Shown: positions 41,308-49,935, counted from the first letter of the stretch. The stretch is DNA of 64,000 nt from Bacteroidia bacterium (GCA_025996865.1 BNTV01000002.1:30114-94113), one strand, 5' to 3'. Translations and numbers: made by a program. Notes: generated from the sequence alone by a model not told the origin.

Positions 41308-41331
41308 GGGAGCTACCGAAGGTTTAGTTCA
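41308..41331 (+). repeat. 24-bp direct repeat, copy 2
   Basis: Identical to 34226-34249 and in the same orientation. The GCGGTTT that follows in both is five bases after copy 1 and four after copy 2. The bases after that differ, so the repeat has defined ends. Confidence 0.9.
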
Positions 41332-41366
41332 ACAAGCGGTTTTTCTTACTACTGTTTCCCTGTTTC

Positions 41367-42992
41367 TTACTTCATTATTTGCCAATAACCACCAAAAGCA
41401 GCACCTTCTCTGGTTATTATACCCTGCTGTTTAAGTTTTTCAATGTGTTTTTGCAACGCGGAAATATTGATTTCCAAAATTTCTTCCATTTTTTTGAATG
41501 AAATTTTAGGATTTTCTTTTATTAAATTCAGAATTTTTATTTGTGTTTCGGACAATGATATACCACCTGTCATACCACCTGTCATACCACCTGTCATACC
41601 ACCTGTTTGCGCAAATTTAGTATTATTATCCAATGTGTTTTCTGCTAATAATTTCAATTCTCTCAATCGAGCCATTTCTATTTCGCCGACAGGCTGTTTT
41701 TTCTGTACTTTGTCCAATGCAATTACGTCTTCCAAAGACAATTCAGGGTGATTGTAAAGTATATTTGTATAATTTTCATCTATCAACTCGCCATATACGG
41801 TTACTTTGGTATGGGTTTCGTCCGAAATATCATAATCCGGCAACGGAAAAAGGCGTTCCCTTTGAATGGTAAAAATCTTTTTGATACCGTTCCCAACTGT
41901 TTCAATCATATTCAGATTAACCATTGCTGCCGCCAAAAAGGGGTTGCGGTAATAATCCTGCGGCGAATTTTTCCTGATAACTTCTTCGACAGAATCGGGC
42001 ATAAATCCACCTGCATTTTGAAAGATAAGTTTGTCATTATACTCCAAAATGATAATGCGGCTACTTTTCCTGTAATCAGAGTGCGCCACGCAATTTTGAA
42101 GCAACTCGCGAATAACCCATTTGTCGTAATGAGTTACTTCTTTGGGAAACAGCGTATTATCATCAATCATATAACTGTATCGCAAATTGCGGATACAGTC
42201 AAGAGCTTTACTGACTGTGAGTATAAACGGCGTGTAAAAATGCTCAAAACCGCCGGGCGCATCTTTCAATACCCACGTTATTTGCGATATTGCAGGCGAT
42301 ATTAACGCGCTTGCCTCATCTTTGCCAAGCAACAGTATAGTGGTATTTGTGATTTGTCCGTTCAGCGTTACTTTGGCTTTATTCAGAAAAGTTATATCGT
42401 CCCAACTGTCCACTTCTTTTTCCAAAGACGGATTACGCAGTTTGTACTGCTCCCGCGCTTTGAGAATAGCCTCTTTATCCAAGTCGGCTATTGTTGCATC
42501 GGGTACGATTTCCCGCGACCAATCCCTGTTTGCCGCCTGATTCCGTATCCTGTCTATTTTTTCTATATTCAATGCAATAAGGCTTTCATTGAGGCGACCA
42601 TAGTAAAATCCCTCAAACGAAACAGGAATACCGTGCGGTGCAGCGGGAATTTGGAACATTACCACGCGACCTTCAGGTTTTTGCAACTCATAAATATCCA
42701 TAAATGAAATGCTTTGCGTGGTCTTGTCGCCGATTTCCTTTTTCAGGCTGTCCAAATCTTTACGTCCGGTACGGTAACGGCTGCCAATAATCTCATGCCT
42801 GTTATTCACTCCGAAAATCAGCCATGCACAAGAATGCCCTTTCAGGTTGGCTTCGTTGCTCAACGCCGAAAAGTATTTGCCGATTTTGTCGAAATCGTAA
42901 CTGTTCTTTGCTTCCTTAAACTCGACAATCTCGGTTTCCGCAGGGAGCAAAAGTGCATCTGTCAGTATTTTATCTAATTCCTGTTCCGTCAT
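41367..42992 (-). CDS. AlbA_2 / HATPase / winged-helix protein with tandem TGGM linker
   Basis: The ATG at 42992 gives MTEQELDKILTDALLL and 541 residues; an earlier non-ATG start at 43043 is possible. The AlbA_2 domain spans about residues 15-135 (EIVEFKEAKNSYDFDK, CAWLIFGVNNRH). The HATPase_c_4-like part spans 300-410 (VIRELLQNCVAHSDYR, IETVGNGIKKIF). A linker of four T-G-G-M/I units leads to a winged helix (NPKISFKKMEEILEI). Layout is as in the AlbA_2 protein of the TIR operon, but the sequences diverge. A regulator or conflict-system effector is likely. It appears monocistronic and converges with the + strand cargo genes. Confidence 0.8.
   Translation of the reverse strand: MTEQELDKILTDALLLPAETEIVEFKEAKNSYDFDKIGKYFSALSNEANLKGHSCAWLIFGVNNRHEIIGSRYRTGRKDLDSLKKEIGDKTTQSISFMDIYELQKPEGRVVMFQIPAAPHGIPVSFEGFYYGRLNESLIALNIEKIDRIRNQAANRDWSREIVPDATIADLDKEAILKAREQYKLRNPSLEKEVDSWDDITFLNKAKVTLNGQITNTTILLLGKDEASALISPAISQITWVLKDAPGGFEHFYTPFILTVSKALDCIRNLRYSYMIDDNTLFPKEVTHYDKWVIRELLQNCVAHSDYRKSSRIIILEYNDKLIFQNAGGFMPDSVEEVIRKNSPQDYYRNPFLAAAMVNLNMIETVGNGIKKIFTIQRERLFPLPDYDISDETHTKVTVYGELIDENYTNILYNHPELSLEDVIALDKVQKKQPVGEIEMARLRELKLLAENTLDNNTKFAQTGGMTGGMTGGMTGGISLSETQIKILNLIKENPKISFKKMEEILEINISALQKHIEKLKQQGIITREGAAFGGYWQIMK
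41560..41607. repeat. Four tandem 12-bp units in the AlbA_2 linker
   Basis: ATACCACCTGTC is repeated from 41560, with only the final base of the fourth unit differing (T). Each unit encodes four residues (T-G-G-M) on the minus strand. Copy-number change would alter linker length without breaking the frame. Confidence 0.95.
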
Positions 42993-43043
42993 CTTTCTCT
43001 GTTTTTCCTGCCCGCAAAAATACTCAAATATTCCCAAGTACAC

Positions 43044-43257
43044 AAACGATTAGCTACTTTGAACCGCCGTCCATACGAATTAATTTATCCGACAATGCTT
43101 TTGTAAAACTCGCAAGTTCAACGCGGATATGGGCGAGTGAATTGATATTTAATGAGTTGATAAAAAGACAAACCCAGACAACACCTTTGCCGTTTTAGAA
43201 TTACAACAAAAGAAAAAAACGGTTTACTATTATTTTGTGTTTTTCAACATATTTTAT
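43044..43257 (-). other. Intergenic stretch with an unrecognised C-terminal gene fragment
   Basis: On the minus strand 43169-43054 is an open frame reading NSLAHIRVELASFTKALSDK and ending MDGGSK before TAG. It lacks a credible start and looks like the tail of a lost gene. I do not recognise it. The remaining bases up to the promoter at 43258 are AT-rich with no feature. Confidence 0.35.
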
Positions 43258-43292
43258 TTTTGTGTTTCGTAATATTGTTTTTACTACCTTTG
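43258..43292 (+). promoter_or_regulatory. Promoter of the transketolase-kinase-isomerase operon
   Basis: TTTTG ends at 43262 and TACCTTTG (-7) lies at 43285-43292 with 22 bases between, close to the Bacteroidetes arrangement. Just downstream the leader has AGCATAGCACAGCACAGG, which resembles the ACAG-rich leader at 48130. Confidence 0.7.
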
Positions 43293-43350
43293 CAAAATTC
43301 AGCATAGCACAGCACAGGTTGAGAAATGATTATAATAAAATAAAAATAAA

Positions 43351-44199
43351 ATGTCAAAAGCATCAAAAGACGAAATTCAGCAGTTAAAATTGCAGGCTGA
43401 AAAAATCCGGAAACGGGTTATTCAGATTATATATTCCTCAAAATCAGGGCATACCGGCGGTTCTCTTTCTTCCGTGGATATTGAAACAGTATTGTATTTT
43501 CATGTTATGAATATTGACCCCGCCCATCCTGCAACTCCCGACCGAGACCGGTTTATCTTGAGCAAGGGACACAGCGTGGAAGCCTTGTATGCAACCTTGG
43601 AAGCCAAAGGATTTATTGACAGCCGGCTGTTGGACACCTACGGACACTACAATACGATATTAGCCGGACATCCGACCAGGAAAGTTCCCGGCATCGAACT
43701 CAACAGCGGTGCGTTGGGACACGGACTTTCTGCCGGTGTCGGTATGGCTATGGCGGCTAAAATGGACAAAAAATCCTACAAAACCTACGTCTTGATGGGC
43801 GACGGCGAGCAGGGCGAAGGTTCTATCTACGAAGCGGCTATGGCTGCCTCCCACTATAAATTGGACAACCTGGTGGCGATTATCGACCGCAATTATCTGC
43901 AAATCAGCGGCAATACGGAAAATGTGATGTCGCTCGACCCCATGCAGGAACGTTGGGAAGCCTTTGGCTGGCAAGTGGTGGAAATAGACGGAAATGACAT
44001 AGAGCAATTAACGGATACGTTCGACAAGTTATCTTTAGATACTAATGGGAAGCCTAAATTGATTATCGCCCGCACCACGAAAGGGAAAGGCGTTTCGTAT
44101 ATGGAAAACGTGGCGAAATGGCATCACGGCGTTCCTACCGAAGAACAATATCAACAAGCAATTAACGAAATTGACGAACGTATCAATCAATACTCATAA
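43351..44199 (+). CDS. Transketolase N-terminal (TPP-binding) subunit
   Basis: The protein has 282 residues. GHTGGSLSSVDIETVLYF and RDRFILSKGHSVEALYATLE are transketolase N-terminal signatures. The thiamine diphosphate motif is GDGEQGEGSIYEAAM followed by N in IIDRNYLQISG. Only the PP domain is present, so it is one half of a split transketolase, with the partner starting two bases after its stop. In a four-gene operon with an FGGY kinase and an isomerase-like protein, split transketolases of this kind are known from D-apulose-4-phosphate cleavage (AptA/AptB), which is family knowledge. Substrate here is inferred. A general pentose-phosphate role is the alternative. Confidence 0.92.
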   Translation: MSKASKDEIQQLKLQAEKIRKRVIQIIYSSKSGHTGGSLSSVDIETVLYFHVMNIDPAHPATPDRDRFILSKGHSVEALYATLEAKGFIDSRLLDTYGHYNTILAGHPTRKVPGIELNSGALGHGLSAGVGMAMAAKMDKKSYKTYVLMGDGEQGEGSIYEAAMAASHYKLDNLVAIIDRNYLQISGNTENVMSLDPMQERWEAFGWQVVEIDGNDIEQLTDTFDKLSLDTNGKPKLIIARTTKGKGVSYMENVAKWHHGVPTEEQYQQAINEIDERINQYS

Positions 44200-44200
44200 T

Positions 44201-45139
44201 ATGCAAACAACAAATAAAAATACGATTCCCTGCCGGAAAATGTTTACCGACACATTGTTGGAACTGGCAAAAAAAGACCGCGACATCATAGTCGTAACCA
44301 GCGATGCCAGAGGCTCCGTTACCTTGGATGGCTTTGCCAACGAGCTGCCCGAACAATTTGTCGAAGTCGGCATTGCCGAACAAAATGCGATAGGAATTGG
44401 CGCCGGATTGGTTTCCGCAGGCAAAAAAGCTTTCGTTTGCGGACCCGCCTGCTTTTATGTGGCTCGCAGTCTCGAACAAATCAAAGTGGATGTCGCCTAT
44501 TCCGCCAATCCGGTAAAAATACTCGGTGTGAGTGGCGGTGTCAGTTATGGGGCTTTGGGCGCTACGCATCACAGTTTGCACGATATTGCCGTCCTCCGCA
44601 CTTTCCCCGGTATGCACATCGTTTTGCCTTGCGATATTCAGGAGACGCAAGCATTGGTAAAAGCCTTGGTCGATTATCCGTATCCGGTTTATATTCGTGT
44701 GGGACGAAATGCCGTTCCGAATGTGTATGAAGGCGAATTATCCGGTTTTCAAATTGGGAAAGCGCGTATTTTATTGGAAGGAAATGATTTGACAATTATC
44801 GGTACAGGCGAAACGGTCTATCATTGTTTGGAGGCAGGAAAACGTTTGCACGCAGCCGGTATTCACGCTCGTGTAATAGATATGCACACACTCAAGCCGT
44901 TTGACAAAGAAATTGTGGAACGCGCCGCAAAAGAAACCGGAAAAATCATTACGGTGGAAGAACACAGCATTTTTGGCGGATTGGGAAGCGCCGTGGCGGA
45001 AATTGTTGCTCAAACACATCCTGTTCCTTTGCGCATACTCGGTATTCCCGATGAAAACGTCATCTGTGGAACGCCCTTAGAGATATTTAAACATTACGGC
45101 ATGGATGCCGACGGCATTTATAATACAGCGATTTTATGA
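44201..45139 (+). CDS. Transketolase C-terminal (pyrimidine-binding) subunit
   Basis: The protein has 312 residues from the ATG at 44201; an in-frame ATG at 44171 inside the partner gene is not favoured. VEVGIAEQNAIGIGAGLVSA contains the Glu that activates the TPP aminopyrimidine. GGVSYGALGATHHSLHDIAV and HIVLPCDIQETQAL complete the Pyr domain, and residues 190-310 are the transketolase C-terminal domain (GTGETVYHCLEAG). It should form the active enzyme with the preceding subunit. The stop overlaps the kinase start (ATGA at 45136-45139), indicating coupled translation. Confidence 0.92.
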   Translation: MQTTNKNTIPCRKMFTDTLLELAKKDRDIIVVTSDARGSVTLDGFANELPEQFVEVGIAEQNAIGIGAGLVSAGKKAFVCGPACFYVARSLEQIKVDVAYSANPVKILGVSGGVSYGALGATHHSLHDIAVLRTFPGMHIVLPCDIQETQALVKALVDYPYPVYIRVGRNAVPNVYEGELSGFQIGKARILLEGNDLTIIGTGETVYHCLEAGKRLHAAGIHARVIDMHTLKPFDKEIVERAAKETGKIITVEEHSIFGGLGSAVAEIVAQTHPVPLRILGIPDENVICGTPLEIFKHYGMDADGIYNTAIL

Positions 45140-46632
45140 AATACACACTTGCCATAGACCAGAGTACATCAGCGACCAAGGCGATGCTGTTTGATGCAAA
45201 CGCCGCTTTGGTGGCGCGTGTATCGCTGGCGCACGAACAGTTTTATCCTCGTCCCGGCTGGGTAGAACACGACCCGGTGGAAATTTTGGAAAACACCTGC
45301 AAAGCCGTTAGCAATCTATTGGAAGAAAGCAAAATAACACCTTCCGATATTGTTTCTTTGGCGTTGACCAATCAACGGGAAACGGTAGTGATGTGGGATA
45401 AATCAACCGGAAAACCGGTCTATAATGCCATCGTTTGGCAATGCAATCGCGGAGCCGCTATTTGCGAAGAGATCATTGCGCAAGGCAAAGCAGCGTTGGT
45501 CAAAGAAAAAACAGGATTGATTATCAATCCCTATTTTTCCGCCAGCGGCGTGAAATGGATAATCGACAATATTGTAGGGACGCACGATGTAAAGACGCGG
45601 CGCGCCACGTCTCTACCGGATGATAATCTGTTAATTGGAACAATAGACACGTGGTTAATCTGGAATTTCACCGGCGGCGCAGTGCATGCCACCGATTACA
45701 CCAATGCCTCGCGCACACTGTTGTTCAATATCCACACCTTGGATTGGGACGACGAATTATTGGAATTATTTTCGGTCAACCGTTCCATGTTGCCCGAAGT
45801 GTATCCTTGCGACCATATTTTCGGAACCACTACGCTCAACGGTTTATTGCCGGAAATCCCGATTGCTGGCGTGCTGGGCGATTCGCACGGTGCGTTAGTC
45901 GGACAAATGTGTTTTGCGCCGGGTATGGGAAAAGCCACTTACGGCACCGGCTCTTCCTTGATGATAAATATCGGCGAGGAGGTCTTGGAGGCTCCCGAAG
46001 GTTTGGTAACATCTGTGGCTTTTTCGGCTTTGGACAAAACGTATTATGCGTTTGAAGGCAACATTCATTGCACAGGTGCAACAATTCAATGGCTGAAAAA
46101 CAATTTGCAATTCATCACTTCCGCACAGGAAAGTGAAGTCTTGGCAACCGCTGTGGAAGATAACGGCGGTGTATATTTTGTACCCGCTTTTGCCGGATTG
46201 GGTGCGCCCTGGTGGAACAATGAGGCCAAAGCATTAATCTGCGGAATGACCGGCGGAACAACGAAAGCCCACATCGTTCGTGCAGCATTGGAATCCATCG
46301 CCTACCAAATCAAAGACTTGATGGACTTGGTTCGGAATGCCGGTGGGACGCTTCAAGAATTGCGTGTTGATGGCGGTCCGGTTAAAAATAATTTCCTGAT
46401 GCAATTTCAAGCCGATATGTTGCAAGCCCCCATCAATCGAAGTCCGATAGAAGAGGCATCGGTTTTGGGTGCGGTATTGATGAACAGCATCGCCCTGAAA
46501 ACGCGACACAGTTGGGACGAACTCGCTCAATTGCGGAAAGAAGAAAACCGGATTTATCCGCAAATGGATACACAAAAAACAAAAAGTCTGCATCAAGCGT
46601 GGATAGCAGCAGTAAAACGAACAATCATTTAA
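45136..46632 (+). CDS. FGGY-family sugar kinase, glycerol-kinase-like
   Basis: The 498-residue protein begins YTLAIDQSTSATKAMLFD, the FGGY N-terminal phosphate loop. SLALTNQRETVVMWDKSTGK and YNAIVWQCNRGA resemble glycerol kinase closely, and GGTTKAHIVRAALESIAYQI plus LRVDGGPVKNNF are the C-terminal ATPase signatures. In this operon it probably phosphorylates a ketose such as D-apulose before transketolase cleavage; glycerol or erythritol are alternatives. A degenerate palindrome at 45574-45616 encodes about 14 residues (VGTHDVKTRRATSL) where glycerol kinases have a variable loop before the conserved G-T-x-D-T-W motif. No glycerol facilitator gene is nearby. Confidence 0.88.
   Translation: MKYTLAIDQSTSATKAMLFDANAALVARVSLAHEQFYPRPGWVEHDPVEILENTCKAVSNLLEESKITPSDIVSLALTNQRETVVMWDKSTGKPVYNAIVWQCNRGAAICEEIIAQGKAALVKEKTGLIINPYFSASGVKWIIDNIVGTHDVKTRRATSLPDDNLLIGTIDTWLIWNFTGGAVHATDYTNASRTLLFNIHTLDWDDELLELFSVNRSMLPEVYPCDHIFGTTTLNGLLPEIPIAGVLGDSHGALVGQMCFAPGMGKATYGTGSSLMINIGEEVLEAPEGLVTSVAFSALDKTYYAFEGNIHCTGATIQWLKNNLQFITSAQESEVLATAVEDNGGVYFVPAFAGLGAPWWNNEAKALICGMTGGTTKAHIVRAALESIAYQIKDLMDLVRNAGGTLQELRVDGGPVKNNFLMQFQADMLQAPINRSPIEEASVLGAVLMNSIALKTRHSWDELAQLRKEENRIYPQMDTQKTKSLHQAWIAAVKRTII
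45574..45616. repeat. Degenerate GTAGAGACGCG palindrome inside the kinase gene
   Basis: GTAGGGACGCACGATG and its partner GCGCCACGTCTCTAC form an imperfect inverted repeat. The outer bases match the perfect palindrome at 10983-11010. It is translated in frame. Confidence 0.65.
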
Positions 46633-46643
46633 ATTTAAATATC

Positions 46644-48065
46644 ATGGCTTACAAAAAAAAATTAACATTCGGTCTTATCGTAGGAACGCGTAATATTTGC
46701 AATGCAAAATTAGGATTAGACGCGCGCGAAGTATTATTGAAAAAAATGGAAAAATTGGGTTACGGCTACGTGATTATTCCGGTTTCCGAAACATCCAGCG
46801 GCAGTATTGACGATTACAAAGATGCGCAAAAATGCGCCAAACTGTTTAGCGATAATCGTGACATCATTGATGGAATCATTGTGGTTTTACCCAATTTTAG
46901 TAATGAAGTGGGCATTGTCAATGCGATTAACGGAGCAAAATTGAATGTGCCGGTACTCATTCAAGCCATGGACGACGACAACGACAAAGTGGATGTGTAT
47001 AGTCGCCGCGATTCTTTTTGCGGAAAAATATCGGTCTGCAACAATCTGTATCAATACGGCATTCCGTTTACCGATACCACTTATCACACCTATCCTTTGG
47101 ATAGCGAATTGTTTGAAAAAGACGTGGATAATTTTTCGGCTATCTGTCGAGTAGTCAATGGATTGAGCCATGCGCGTATCGGCGCCATCGGCGCGCGCCC
47201 GGCAGGATTTCAAACCGTTCGGGCAAGTGAAAAAATCTTGCAGGCAACCGGAATTACCGTCGTTCCTGTGGATTTGTCCGAAATCTTGGGTGCGGCAAAC
47301 AAAATCGACGGCAATGCTGCCGAACTCAAAGCCAAAGTAGCGGAAATTCAAGCGTATGGAACTATTGCCTCTACGGCCAAAGCCGATAAAGTAATCCGTC
47401 AGGCAAAATTTGGATTGGCGTTGGAAAATTGGATAGCCGAAAACGAATTGGATGCCAGTGCGGTACAATGTTGGGAGTCCTTGCAGAAAAATTATGGTTG
47501 CTCGTCTTGTGTCTCTATGAGTATGATGAGCGAAAAACTCATCCCGAGTGCCTGTGAAGTGGATATTGCAGGAGCCGTTTCGATGTATGCCTTGCTATTG
47601 GCATCCGGAAATGCACCGGCGTTGTTGGATTGGAACAATAATTTTGCCGCAGAACGCAACAAATGTGTGTGTACCCATTGCGGAAATTTCCCCAAAAGTT
47701 TCATGAAAACCACGCCCACTATCGGCTCATTAGACCTGTTGGGAACAGTTTTAGGACAAGAAGATACGTTCGGAGCAGTAAAAGGACCGGTGGCTGCGGG
47801 CGATTTCACTTTCTTCAGAATATCCACAGACGACACTCTGGGAGGCATCAAATCGTATTTGGGCGAAGGAACGTTTACCAACGACCCCTACGCAATGGAT
47901 GGCGGAATTGCAGTAGCACAAGTAGATAATCTGCAAAAACTGCTGAAATTTATTTGCAAAAACGGATTTGAACACCATGTGGCGATGAGTAGAGGCAATG
48001 TTGCTGCTATTTTGGAAGAGGCTGTGGAAAATTATCTTGGATGGGAACTTTATAAACACGAATAA
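46644..48065 (+). CDS. L-fucose/L-arabinose isomerase-fold protein
   Basis: The protein has 473 residues from the ATG at 46644, 11 bases after the kinase stop. An earlier in-frame ATG at 46512 lies within the kinase gene. Segments IDGIIVVLPNFSNEVGIVNA, QAMDDDNDKVDVYSRRDSFC, RIGAIGARPAGFQT and the C-terminal GFEHHVAMSRGNVAA are typical of the fucose/arabinose isomerase family, with Glu and Asp candidates for the metal site (CWESLQ, CEVDIAG). The length fits the shorter branch often seen with split transketolases, not the roughly 590-residue FucI. It probably converts an aldose to the ketose used by the kinase. An apiose isomerase role is a hypothesis. A terminator follows directly. Confidence 0.8.
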   Translation: MAYKKKLTFGLIVGTRNICNAKLGLDAREVLLKKMEKLGYGYVIIPVSETSSGSIDDYKDAQKCAKLFSDNRDIIDGIIVVLPNFSNEVGIVNAINGAKLNVPVLIQAMDDDNDKVDVYSRRDSFCGKISVCNNLYQYGIPFTDTTYHTYPLDSELFEKDVDNFSAICRVVNGLSHARIGAIGARPAGFQTVRASEKILQATGITVVPVDLSEILGAANKIDGNAAELKAKVAEIQAYGTIASTAKADKVIRQAKFGLALENWIAENELDASAVQCWESLQKNYGCSSCVSMSMMSEKLIPSACEVDIAGAVSMYALLLASGNAPALLDWNNNFAAERNKCVCTHCGNFPKSFMKTTPTIGSLDLLGTVLGQEDTFGAVKGPVAAGDFTFFRISTDDTLGGIKSYLGEGTFTNDPYAMDGGIAVAQVDNLQKLLKFICKNGFEHHVAMSRGNVAAILEEAVENYLGWELYKHE

Positions 48066-48094
48066 AGTATGTTTTTAAACATACTTTGCTTTTG
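48064..48094 (+). terminator. Terminator of the transketolase operon
   Basis: AAAGTATGTTT (48064-48074) pairs with AAACATACTTT (48077-48087), followed by GCTTTTG. The hairpin begins on the last bases of the isomerase stop codon. Its tail overlaps the -33 part of the next promoter. Confidence 0.8.
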
Positions 48095-48123
48095 TTGATT
48101 ATAAATACTTTTTCATATCTTTG
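48091..48123 (+). promoter_or_regulatory. Promoter before the secreted Big_2 protein
   Basis: TTTG at 48091-48094 and TATCTTTG at 48116-48123 have 21 bases between them, a good Bacteroidetes promoter. The transcript would carry an 80-base leader with ACAG repeats. Confidence 0.75.
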
Positions 48124-48129
48124 CGCAAT

Positions 48130-48165
48130 CAGCACAGTGCAGGACAGAACAGTACAGAACAGTAA
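48130..48165 (+). repeat. ACAG-rich short tandem repeats in the leader
   Basis: AGCACAGTGC, AGGACAGAAC, AGTACAGAAC and AGTA are consecutive units of about 10 bases just after the -7 box. A shorter related run, AGCATAGCACAGCACAGG, follows the promoter at 43258-43292. This spacing fits one helical turn and could bind a regulator, or it may be simple slippage sequence. Confidence 0.6.
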
Positions 48166-48204
48166 ATTCAATATATATTTGTATAAATTTTAATAATTAA
48201 TAGC

Positions 48205-49842
48205 ATGAAAAAAGTTACTTTTTTAGTTTTGAGTTTGGTAGCGTTTGCTCTGACGGCTAATGCTCAAGTGAATTGGGGGTCATTAAATGCTGACCAAAAA
48301 GCAATTGGCGGTCTTGTTCAGGACACGCTGGATCACGGTCAACATTGGTATGAGTGGGAAACCGGCAATGGAGGATACTTTAAGGACAATTTCTACAAAT
48401 TCCCCATCATGAAAGCGGTATGGAATTTTAACTCCTCGCGCGACAATACTTCTCTTACCGGTGCAGATGCTGAACATCTTGGTTCGCTTCAGAAAGCTAC
48501 TACCCAGAATCGAGGATTGCGGGTGGATGGATATGACGGAAATCGCAAAGTAGGTATCGCTGCCAACGGACAAGTCGGAAAATTGGATAATTACGGAGGT
48601 GCCGGTAATCCTGTTATTTTTTCCAATGTAGATGATTTGAGATCTTTCTTGAGTTCACCGCTTCTCCTTGCCGGAGAGACATACGGACCCAATGCTGATG
48701 GCAATGGCGTGGATTCTTTGGCTGCTGTTGTATTGGCACTTGACAAAATTGGCGGTCCCAATAGCAATCGTGCTTTGGCTGCTTATCCGGGTAAATATAA
48801 GAAAACGGCTATCCGTTTTGTACCTAACTTAGCCAGCGACTCGCTGAAAGCGGATATAACATTTTCGCTTATTCCTCTTGCTCCGGGCAATAGCGGTAAC
48901 ACTACTAATTATAAAGTGGTGGTATCTTTTATTCCTAATCCACTTCCTGACGGTGTTACCATCCCGCACAGTAATGGCGATTTTGTAGATTCTATCGGTT
49001 ATGGCTCGGATGGAGTTTCGGTAAAAAATGGTGTTCGTCGTTGGGAATTTCCGATGATCTCGGCAACAGCAAACAGCACTCTTGCAGACTCTGTCACATT
49101 CAGTCTATTACAGAAAACCGGTTTGTTGTTAACTGATTTTAGCCGCAAAAGACTTACTATTGCTGTCGTTGGCGAATCTACCGGGGATATTGTTGCCGGA
49201 AAATACGATCCGATTGTGGGAATAGACAACATCACGCTTGTAGATAATATTAATGCATATAATCCGTACAATCCTGCTAATAGTCGTCCTTGGGTAAACG
49301 GCTATCCGTATGGAGTTGCAAGTGTTTCACTTCCGGAAACATCCACGATTGCCATAGACGGCACAGAACAACTTACGGCTACTCTTACATCTACATTCCC
49401 AACCGCAGAAACAATACTGCCATCTACAATGTCATACGCAGATTTGGCAATACATGCGGACAGTATTGCAAACAAAAATGTATCGTGGGAAAGTAGCAAA
49501 CCTGCTGTTGCATCAGTAGTTGACGGTTTAGTTACGGGACTTACCAACGGTGTAGCAAACATCACCGTAACTACGGAAGATGGTGGTAAAACGGCAGTTA
49601 CTGTGGTAACTGTTGGTACAGGTGGTGCCGGTATTCCTGATGTGGCAAATTCTACCACAAAAGTAATCGGACAAAAAGGTCAAATTAAAATATCCGAAGC
49701 ACAAGCTCCTGTTGCAGTATATAGTATTACCGGTCAAAAAGTAGCGATTGTCGTTCAACGTGATCAAGTAGTTCCTGTTCCTGCCGGCGTTTATTTGGTG
49801 GCAGAACAAGGTCAACCAACGGTTAAAGTGCTTGTACAATAA
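48205..49842 (+). CDS. Secreted protein with Big_2 domain and C-terminal sorting-like domain
   Basis: The 545-residue protein has a signal peptide (MKKVTFLVLSLVAFALTANA). Residues 20-375 are beta-rich and not recognised. Residues about 375-470 fit a bacterial Ig-like (Big_2) domain (TATLTSTF, NVSWESSKPAVASVVDG). The last 70 residues (VAVYSITGQKVAIVVQRD, VPAGVYLVAEQGQPTVKVLV) resemble the C-terminal domains that direct secretion or anchoring in Bacteroidales (T9SS-type or DUF6383). A glycan-binding surface role is inferred from its position ahead of SusC/SusD. It has its own promoter and terminator, so it may be a separately controlled, strongly expressed unit. Confidence 0.65.
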   Translation: MKKVTFLVLSLVAFALTANAQVNWGSLNADQKAIGGLVQDTLDHGQHWYEWETGNGGYFKDNFYKFPIMKAVWNFNSSRDNTSLTGADAEHLGSLQKATTQNRGLRVDGYDGNRKVGIAANGQVGKLDNYGGAGNPVIFSNVDDLRSFLSSPLLLAGETYGPNADGNGVDSLAAVVLALDKIGGPNSNRALAAYPGKYKKTAIRFVPNLASDSLKADITFSLIPLAPGNSGNTTNYKVVVSFIPNPLPDGVTIPHSNGDFVDSIGYGSDGVSVKNGVRRWEFPMISATANSTLADSVTFSLLQKTGLLLTDFSRKRLTIAVVGESTGDIVAGKYDPIVGIDNITLVDNINAYNPYNPANSRPWVNGYPYGVASVSLPETSTIAIDGTEQLTATLTSTFPTAETILPSTMSYADLAIHADSIANKNVSWESSKPAVASVVDGLVTGLTNGVANITVTTEDGGKTAVTVVTVGTGGAGIPDVANSTTKVIGQKGQIKISEAQAPVAVYSITGQKVAIVVQRDQVVPVPAGVYLVAEQGQPTVKVLVQ

Positions 49843-49857
49843 TATAAATTTGTAATT

Positions 49858-49900
49858 AATAAGACTTTTTGTGTCTCTAATGCAAAAAGTCTTATTTTTT
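49858..49900 (+). terminator. Strong terminator after the Big_2 protein
   Basis: AATAAGACTTTTTG (49858-49871) pairs perfectly with CAAAAAGTCTTATT (49883-49896), followed by TTTT. With 14 bp of stem it is the most stable simple hairpin noted between genes here. Confidence 0.92.
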
Positions 49901-49935
49901 GAATAATATATTTATCTTAAAAATTATATATACAC

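Noticed and set aside
41560..41607. CRISPR-like array
   Set aside because: The units are 12 bp, contiguous and in frame within a gene. There are no spacers, and no cas genes are in the window.
45136..46632. Naming the kinase glpK
   Set aside because: Sequence is glycerol-kinase-like, but the operon has transketolase and isomerase genes and no glycerol transporter or dehydrogenase, so a ketose substrate is at least as likely.
46887..47468. 193-codon open frame on the minus strand
   Set aside because: It is antisense to the isomerase-like gene and shows no recognisable motif.
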